Origin: Gonocerus acuteangulatus
Taxonomy: Eukaryota; Arthropoda; Insecta; Hemiptera; Coreidae
Assembly: GCA_946811695.1 (NCBI GenBank)
Contig: OX328123.1
Coordinates: 155,411,580-155,475,579, forward strand
Direction of reading: 5' to 3'
DNA length: 64,000 nt
The position numbers and the translations under genes were made by a program. The notes under the pieces are model-generated. The model was not told the DNA's origin and did not search any database. It saw only the letters and a list, made by a program, of their open reading frames with translations. This document shows positions 57,480 through 64,000 of this stretch, in pieces. How positions within the stretch are numbered: position 1 is the stretch's first letter; every line of letters starts with the position of its first letter.

Positions 57480-58982
57480 ATATGGAGCCGTTGGATGATT
57501 CAGAAGACAGACTCGGCCAGACAGTCACATTATCCAGATCGGAAGTATTCGGCGAGGACTCGGGGCTGGGAGATAACGAATCAATGCCAAATGCTAAGGA
57601 AGGGATTAGTGAATTAGGGAACCCTAAGGAAAGCAATGCAGAAGGATATGGTGGCGATGATTCTATATTCCAAGGTGAAACTATCATATTGATGGCAGAA
57701 GACTTACAGGACAACGCCTTAGGATCAAAGGAAGCAGATATGAAGGACGGTGACATGGAATCTAAGGAAAAAGACGTACAGGACAGAGCTTACGAATTGA
57801 AAGAAGTAGAAAAAAATTACGATAATCCGAAAACTAAGGAAGAAGACGAACAGGAGAACGTCGAGGAATCGAAGAGAGAAGAAATAATGGAAGGTAACTC
57901 GGAATCTAAGGAAGATGAAATAATTAACGAAGTAAACCAGGAAGAAGAAATTGAAATTAATAACACCGAATCTAACGAAGAAAATACAGTTTTCAATGAT
58001 GAAGAAGTGGAGGACAAGAACGCAGAACCTGGGCAAGAACGAGGAGAACACAAAGTACCCAAGAATGTTAATGAAATGGAAGAATTCGATGAAGCAGAAT
58101 TAGAAAGAATCAATGAAATTGAAAACAATGGCGATCACGGATCATCCACTCAAGATGAAGCTGAAGTGACAGAAAACATTGATGGAACCAAGAACCAAGA
58201 TGCAGCTGACGAAGAAAGTATTCAAGCCATAAGCCCTGACTCCTTAGACAATACCAGAGAATCTGAAAACACTGAAGTAGATACCACGGATTCAAATTCA
58301 AATATACAAGAAAATGAAATAGATGTTAAACAGAACAACGAATCAGGAAGTGCCGAAGAAAATGGACTCCATAATACTCAGCAAGAGAATGAAGAAATAC
58401 AAGGCAGTAATGAAGAAGACAACTCTGAACGAAATGAAACGAATGAAGAAATAAATGAGGATCTCGATAGAGGGACAATAGACAATGAAACAGGAGAGCA
58501 AACAAATACAGTTGATGATCCGGAAGTTCCTATGACCTCAGGAACTTCAGAAGAAGACGCTAGCTTACCCAAGGAAGACAACACTCATGAAGATGTTGCC
58601 AATAACGATATTACCCCGGAAAAAGATAAAGCACAAAGCGGTCGGCAGAGCTTAAAGAGTAGAATTCAAAAAGTCATTAGGTTAGGGAAAGACCACATTG
58701 AGGACGAAGAACAGAGGGTTTTAAATGATTTAAATTCTCAATCGCTTGAAATTAATGATAATGATAATGAAACTTCCAAGGAGGCGGCTGAAGTAGATGA
58801 AGATGGGGATAAAAAGGAATCGCATGAAGAATATCCCGATAGCTTAGAAGGAACACCACAAAGAAGATCTCAAAGCAACAATTTAACTGAAGAAATAAAA
58901 CAAAATGAAGATATTGATGAAAATAATGAGAATGATCAATCTTCTGTCAAGACTGCGACAACTCTTTCAGCCGACAGAAAAG
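57480..58982 (+). CDS. Ankyrin-repeat gene, exon g (long acidic exon)
   Basis: Acceptor TTACTCTTTTGCAG, possible donor GTAAAT at 58983; 1,503 nt, in phase 1, out phase 1. About 500 codons rich in Glu, Asp, Asn and Ser, with repeated Glu-Glu-Asn, Ser-Lys-Glu and Glu-Ser-Lys motifs. It is likely disordered. One basic amphipathic segment (SLKSRIQKVIRLGKDHIEDE, coding positions about 58650-58710) breaks the acidic run and may be a helix. If the donor is not used, the frame stops at 59005. Phase and composition continue exon f. Large acidic tails occur in scaffold proteins; no specific role can be given. Confidence 0.85.
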
Positions 58983-59005
58983 GTAAATTCGTTAATTTAA
59001 AATAA

Positions 59006-59167
59006 TAATTAACTAATCATGACACTTAAAACATATCTTAATAATTACTAAATGATTCAATAATTAGTAGTGAAACATCACTATACAATCTCACTACATT
59101 TATTTCTTCCCTAGATAAAATTTTGGTACCTCTTGAAGGGATTGTTTTCTAAATACCAAAACTTACA
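59006..59167. other. Short unassigned stretch (intron or 3' UTR)
   Basis: AT-rich; no poly(A) signal of clear position. If exon g ends at 59005, this would be 3' UTR. Confidence 0.35.
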
Positions 59168-60009
59168 GCTTCAACTTGGCGTAGAAATAATAGATTCTTT
59201 CAGTCGATGACCAGGTTCAACTTGGCGATGAAATACTAGATTCTTTCAGTCGATGACCAGGTTCAACTTGGCGAAGAAATACTAGATTCTTTCAGTCGAT
59301 GTCCAGGTTCGACTTGGCGAAGAAATACTAGATTCTTTCAGTCGATGACCAGGTTCAACTTGGTGAAGAAATACTAGATTCTTTCAGTCGATGACTAGGT
59401 TCAACTTGGCGAAGAAATACTAGATTCTTTCAGTCGATGACTAGGTTCAACTTGGCGAAGAAATACTAGATTCTTTCAGTCGATGACCAGGTTCAACTTG
59501 GCGAAGAAATACTAGATTCTTTCAGTCGATGAGCAGGTTAAACTTGGCGAAGAAATACTAGATTCTTTCAGTCGATGACCAGGTTCAACTTGGCGAAGAA
59601 ATACTAGATTCTTTCAGTCGATGACCAGGTTCAACTTGGCGAAGAAATACTAGATTCTTTCAGTCGATGACAAGGTTAAACTTGGCGATGAAATACTAGA
59701 TTCTTTCAGTCGATGAGCAGGTTAAACTTGGCGAAGAAATACTAGATTCTTTCAGTCGATGACCAGGTTCAACTTGGCGAAGAAATACTAGATTCTTTCA
59801 GTCGGTGACCAGCTTCAACTTGGCGAAGAAATTCTGGATTCTTTCAGTCGATGACCAGGTTCAACTTGGCGAAGAAATACTAGATTCTTTCAGTCGATGA
59901 CCAGCTTCAACTTGGCGAAGAAATACTAGATTCTTTCAGTCGATGACCAGGTTAAACTTGGCGAAGAAATACTAGATTCTTTCAGTCGATGACCAGGTTC
60001 AGCTTGGCT
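59168..60009 (+). repeat. 46-bp minisatellite, about 18 units
   Basis: The unit starts TTCAACTTGGCGAAGAAATA and ends TTCAGTCGATGACCAGG. Scattered single-base variants appear (GATG/GAAG, GACCAGG/GAGCAGG). Frames are closed, so it is not coding. Begins about 160 bp after the frame of exon g closes. Confidence 0.95.
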
Positions 60010-60069
60010 CTACTAGTCGAAGGTTCTCCTCATCAAGTTGTGGCTGTAGGTTTTGGTATTTATAACACA

Positions 60070-61089
60070 CTAGTTGAACACCCGTGCTTTGGCACGGCAG
60101 AAAGAGTAGTTATATTATTGCGTTAAATCATCAAAATTAACGCTATTTTTCTTCTTTTTTTTTCTTCTTCTTCTTTTTTACGGCGCTTCGACAAATCTGG
60201 GCCATTAGCGCCGACATCCAGAGTGCAGTGAGGAATTTTCCCAACGAGCCGTGGGATGAGAAAATTTCTGCCCCCGGTGGGGATCGAACCCACCATGTCC
60301 CGCTTATGAATCTAAGGTGCTAGCCACTAGACCACATAGGGGGTCTCCCCTATTAACGTTACTATATAAGTTTGTGAAGTTTATTATAGCCCGGTTCCCG
60401 TCATACTATATGTTATTCATCAATTGATAAGTAATCAAAATATAATGTTTCTTGACACTGGAGCGCTACGGACCAGTGTCAAGTAACAGATAACCGAGAG
60501 ATAACCCGTTATCTATAATTTACCAGTAACAGTAAACATTAAAATTCGTTGGCAGTCATAAATGGATGTTAAAATTTAACAATTTATGATTCCAAGATGT
60601 CATTTGGAAACTCATTTGCGAGCATTACCAAGAAGTATTGTGACTGGGGATGTTATGGATGATGCAAGGGTTCGGGATATTATTAACTCGGATGGACCAT
60701 TAGTAGGAAAACTCTAGGAGGGACAAATTTAAATGAACCTCAATTAAAATGGTGATTTTGTCCCTCATATCGTAAACTCTATGAGGGGCAGTTTATTTCT
60801 GGTAATTCAAGGACTGCCATCAGAGTTGATAATAACAGCAATTAAAAATAATACTATGAAGATACAGTACGGTAACAGCTGACCTGTCATCGTCCTAGCA
60901 ACGCATGCTGCCTAGGCGTGCATGCTCTCTTTAATGCCAACTAAAAATTCAAACTCCTCTAAAAATAATTTAAAAAATTGAATATCGAAAAAACCTTTCT
61001 TAGCGAGAGTTTCCATGCAAACTTTTAATTTTCTGACAGGTGGTTTGGGCTGGGCAATGATAGTCAGTGCGTGAGTGAGTGGTTTTTGA
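60070..61089 (-). mobile_element. Helitron H3, nonautonomous, carrying SINE D1
   Basis: On the minus strand it starts A|TCAAAAACCACTCACTC and ends with hairpin TGCCGTGCCAAAGCACGGGTG, TTCAACTAG and a T flank: canonical Helitron termini. About 800 bp without the SINE. Related to H2 (27385 and 32365) and H4. Confidence 0.85.
60135..60352 (-). mobile_element. tRNA-Met-like SINE (type D), copy D1
   Basis: The minus strand has GGTCTAGTGGCTAGCACCTT (A box), TTCATAA in the anticodon-loop position (CAT), and B box GGGTTCGATCCCC. Then the body and tail GGCGCTAATGGCC...CGCCGTAAAAAAG. The tail is shared with the 5S-headed SINEs. Confidence 0.8.
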
Positions 61090-61105
61090 TAAATATATAG
61101 TAGAC

Positions 61106-61275
61106 TTAGCTGAATGCCCGTGCTTCGTCACGGCAGATAAGTAGTTTTTTTATTGCATTAAATAACAGGTTACCAGTAACAGGAGTTTAAGGGTTCGGGA
61201 TATTATTACCTCGGATAGACCATCACCAGGTATCGCGTAAACTCTACCAGGGGCGAAAATCACAGTTTATTTCTA

Positions 61276-61310
<35 letters not shown>

Positions 61311-61742
61311 GGCGCATCTACATCTAGGTCATTAGCGCCGACATCCAGGGTGCAGCGAGGAATTTTCCCAGCGAGCCGTGGGATGAGAAAATTCCTGCCG
61401 GAGGTTGGGAATCGAACCCACCATCTCCCGCTTATGAATCCAAGCCGCTAGCCATTAGACCGCGGGAGACCCCAAATAGAAATAATATTATGAAATAAAT
61501 ACAGTACGCTAACAGCTGACCTGTTGTCCTAGCAACGCTTGCTGCCTTGGCTTTCCTGCTCTTTAACCAAATAAAAATTCAAACCCCCCCTAAAAATACT
61601 TAAAAATTCGAATATCAAAAAATGCTTTCTTAGCGGGTGTTTACGCCCTAAAGGGAGTGTCCATGCAAAATTTCAAATTTTTCTGTCAAGTAGTTTGGGC
61701 TGTGCGATGATAGGTCAGTGAGTAAGTGAGTGAGTGGTGTTT
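61106..61742 (-). mobile_element. Helitron H4, carrying SINE D2
   Basis: 3' end hairpin TGCCGTGACGAAGCACGGGCA then TTCAGCTAA. The 5' side has ACCACTCACTCACTTACTC. It lies 16 bp from H3 in the same orientation, a tandem Helitron pair. Confidence 0.8.
61272..61478 (-). mobile_element. tRNA-Met-like SINE (type D), copy D2
   Basis: Same head (TTCATAAGCGGGAGATGGTG, GGGTTCGATTCCC) and tail (GGCGCTAATGACCTAGATGT ... GCGCCGTAAAA) as D1. T tract about 61278-61308 on plus. Confidence 0.8.
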
Positions 61743-62061
61743 CACAAAAGAGTGGATTCCCTCAAGAGGCACCAAAAGCGTTTGAAGCATGTAGGGAAGA
61801 AATGGCAATACTAAAACTATGTAAAGCGATCATTTTATTTATTTATTTTTTTTTTTTTTTTGTATCTTCATCCTACTAGGAGAATACATATCTCAACATG
61901 TCTTGCAAAATTATGGAAATTAAACATGGTAGGCCTATTCATAGTAAAAAAAAAAAAAAAAAAATTTGTCATTGTACTTAATTTAGATTTTTTTTATCCA
62001 AAAATGAAGTAAATAATTTAATTAGTTTTATTGTTTTATTTTGTTCTTTGATATACAAGTT
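61743..62061. other. Unassigned AT-rich sequence
   Basis: Homopolymer T and A runs near 61847-61861 and 61947-61964; nothing else supported. Confidence 0.35.
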
Positions 62062-62180
62062 TTAGCGTGGTTCCTCCCTCTCAACATAGGTAGGTAACCC
62101 GCATATGAGGTTGCCATGAAGACGCAATCCGAAAGTGCCGACATGAAAATTTAATGATTGAGATCACGAATATAACGGTG

Positions 62181-62233
<53 letters not shown>

Positions 62234-62252
62234 AGCTGTCAGCCGCGAACAG

Positions 62253-62305
<53 letters not shown>
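62062..62305 (-). mobile_element. Helentron-like family A, 3' part (decayed)
   Basis: TTAGCGTGGTTCCTCCCTCT, CAATCCGAAAGTGCCGACAT, ATAACGGTGG and two (TA)n tracts with GCGAACAGACAAATA between them follow family A. The hairpin partner has decayed. Confidence 0.65.
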
Positions 62306-62309
62306 ATAG

Positions 62310-62460
62310 AACACCTCTTACACTACTCAAACTAGAAACATCCCGCAATATTCCCAAATATTAAGGGCTACACAAAAGACCCAACTGACAAATATACACG
62401 GACGGTAGCAAACAAGATAGGATGTAGTGAAGTAGTATATAAACAAGATATACTCATAGA
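62310..62460 (+). pseudogene. LINE RNase H relic, left part
   Basis: TACACGGACGGTAGCAAACA encodes YTDGSKQ, the first RNase H motif. The frame then shifts to SEVVYKQDILI. It continues at 63613 after the SINE insertion. Confidence 0.7.
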
Positions 62461-63612
62461 AAAAAAAATCAGTCTCGTAACAGGCCACGAGGGCCCTGAG
62501 GGGCAGATACTGTAGAGGTATCTGATTCACGACCATACGGCACACTAGGGAGATAGTGTGGTCAGTACTATGCTCCGTCCGCCTGATTTTCCCCTTGGCT
62601 GCTTCGACTCCTAGAGTCATTAGCACCCAAGGTACCCATTGATAAATTTATTAACTGCTGGGTTGGCCTAGGGACGGTCAGGGAGGCCGAATTCAACCCA
62701 TGAACGAAGACACTAGAAGAAAAAATCTTTAGTGCTTGCTCGGGGTTTGAACTCAGGCCTCCAGCTTCATAGTCCAGTGCTCTACCACTCAGACAATTCA
62801 GACATGTCTTGAAAAATTGCTGAATAAGTTAACAAAAAAATATTGAACAATCAACTGTTTATGTATTTATGTTTATATGCATTTTTTACTTGAGAAACTG
62901 AAACTTAAAATCCAGTTTAACCAAACACTCAGAGGCCCGGTGACGTTGATTGCTAAGGCGTGAGCATTCCGTGCCTAAGATGATGTTTTCGATTCCCGCC
63001 AAGGGTAGTGGCTGTTCTTTTTTTCGGAGAAATTTCATTAGCCCAACCCTGCTGGGAAAAGGTTGGTAGGCTTGCCATAAGCCCCCTTTTGGCCGGCACA
63101 GTCCCGGTATTTTCCTCTTGTCCCGGTAACCCACTCGGTTTTATCAACGTCCCGGTAACGGCTGTAAGAGGTAAAAAGTCCGACTCGCAGGAGCTGCATC
63201 ATCTTAGTGCGGCTCCATTCATATCTATAGTATAATTTGAAAAGCTTAGAATAGAAATAAACTTTTTTCTTTTCTATTTTTTATATATCGCGTGAAAATT
63301 GTCATCATCCTCATGGAAAATCTCGAACAAAAGCGATATTAAGGCATAGCCAGCTTACACATAAGCGGGAATTACACAATCCGGCTCTCATCCTAAAGCT
63401 CTATAAATCAATAGAAAATGCAAACACGCTTCTCGTTAACTTGCCTTGTTTTACTGAAATAAATGCAATACAAATTATAGGAGCCAATTAAAAAATAAGG
63501 CAAACAATATACAATAAATTAATAACTGAGGCACACAGAGAGTTTAATATTATCAAATGTCAGCCACGTCATTTTGCGAGCTCTACCACTGAGCTAACCT
63601 CGCCCCCACCCC
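62461..63612 (-). mobile_element. tRNA-headed SINE type C, copy C5, with a 790-bp unit inserted in its A box
   Basis: The target duplication AAGAYATACTCATAGA lies at 62445-62460 and 63613-63628 (one mismatch). On the minus strand the head GGGGGCGAGGTTAGCTCAGT is at 63609-63590; body and poly-T end are at 62789-62461. The inner unit 62790-63579 is bordered by GCTCTACCACT (62779-62789 and 63580-63590). Confidence 0.88.
62790..63579 (-). mobile_element. 790-bp composite unit, copy 2
   Basis: Inverse of 18413-19202. Here it has an 11-bp duplication (GCTCTACCACT), so it inserted as a unit. It contains a family A 5' end at 63177-63235 and the tRNA-like SINE F. Confidence 0.8.
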
Positions 63613-63858
63613 AAGACATACTCATAGACAAACTAAAATATAGGCTACGAACAATCAAGCAGAACAATTAGGAATACTAAATGCACTAGACTTCAACAAC
63701 ACACAAGTAGAGGCAAATTTAACAGTTCAAATATGCACAGACAGTAAATCTTCACTATACACATTTACCAATAGAAAAATACATGAACCAATAATTGAAC
63801 AAATAAGACACACACTACTTCAGACTCAAATAAAACACATACCTACACACTTTAAATA
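63613..63858 (+). pseudogene. LINE RNase H relic, right part
   Basis: The frame QAEQLGILNALDFNNTQVEA, then ICTDSKSSLYTF and IKHIPTHFK matches RNase H motifs (E in the AE-L--AL motif, D in TDSKS). It ends in a stop at about 63857. Broken and lacking the last motif. Confidence 0.75.
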
Positions 63859-63879
63859 GGTCAAAGCACACTTTAAATG

Positions 63880-64000
63880 GGTTTCATTCTTTATTCTACG
63901 TTATGAAACCTACAAAACGAGTACCTGAAAGCATATGAACTCGAAAACATAAGCGTTACGATTTTTTCGCGCAAATTTCGCTCCAAAAGACTATATATGT
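63880..64000 (+). mobile_element. Helentron-like family A, partial copy running off the window
   Basis: ACCTACAAAACGAGTACCTG, ATGAACTCGAAAACATAAGC and GCGCAAATTTCGCTCC follow the middle of family A. Confidence 0.75.

Noticed and set aside
57725..58584. Several minus-strand frames opposite the acidic exon
   Set aside because: Antisense shadows of Glu/Asn-rich codons; the plus strand has splice sites and frame continuity.
60273..60350. tRNA-Met gene
   Set aside because: Good A and B boxes, but it continues into a SINE body and tail and has a second copy with the same tail.

Overview
This is a eukaryotic nuclear window, AT-rich and packed with transposons. It almost certainly comes from an arthropod, most likely an insect. 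The evidence is the mix of element types: an I-clade LINE, Jockey-type LINEs, a CsRn1-type Ty3/gypsy element primed by tRNA-Trp, a mariner relic, Helitrons and Helentron-like elements, and tRNA- and 5S-headed SINEs. Spliced host exons sit in introns of several to tens of kb. I cannot name the species.

Host genes. (1) A single-exon gene at 1695-2858 encodes a 387-residue PKA regulatory subunit of RII type. It has a docking/dimerization domain, an inhibitor site and two cyclic-nucleotide-binding domains. The phospho-acceptor serine of the inhibitor site is alanine. (2) Seven plus-strand exons (3786-3975, 27197-27360, 43946-44077, 51185-51361, 51865-52023, 56744-56924, 57480-58982) join with perfectly matching phases 0-1-0-0-0-0-1-1. 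They form about 835 codons of one ankyrin-repeat gene that enters from the left and probably leaves to the right. It carries two similar ankyrin modules and a long acidic Glu/Asp/Asn-rich tail. One intron appears to be GC-AG.

Layout. 1-1553: Helentron-like element and a foldback MITE upstream of the PKA gene. 4-7 kb: Helentron-like element, small MITE, and a 65-bp minisatellite grown out of a LINE coding fragment. 7.1-14 kb: nearly complete I-clade LINE with a Helentron-like element nested in its reverse transcriptase. 14-25.3 kb: 5S- and tRNA-headed SINEs and many nested Helentron-like copies. 27.4-32.9 kb: a young gypsy element inside a Helitron that begins 24 nt after a splice donor. 33-37.5 kb: two very long inverted repeats, one at the end of a 2.4-kb Helitron. 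38.6-43 kb: nested SINEs and Helentron-like elements between 270-bp inverted arms. 43.4-52 kb: 19-bp minisatellite, three host exons, a DNA transposon with 32-bp TIRs, and a 5'-truncated Jockey LINE. 53-57.5 kb: poly(A), mariner relic, foldback, host exon. 57.5-60 kb: acidic exon and a 46-bp minisatellite. 60-64 kb: two consecutive Helitrons with SINEs, and a LINE relic carrying a SINE-in-SINE composite.

The unifying observation is that two abundant families (here A and B) share one architecture. Both start GTCCG(A/T)C(T/A)CGCAGGA. Both have a 12-13 bp subterminal motif that reappears inverted at the 3' end, a 3' hairpin followed by CTAA, and an internal (TA)n tract, and both insert into T/A runs. 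This matches Helentron-associated elements (HINE/DINE-1 type). They account for at least twenty copies or fragments and most of the (TA)n tracts. Much of the remaining structure is explained by precise nesting with readable target-site duplications.
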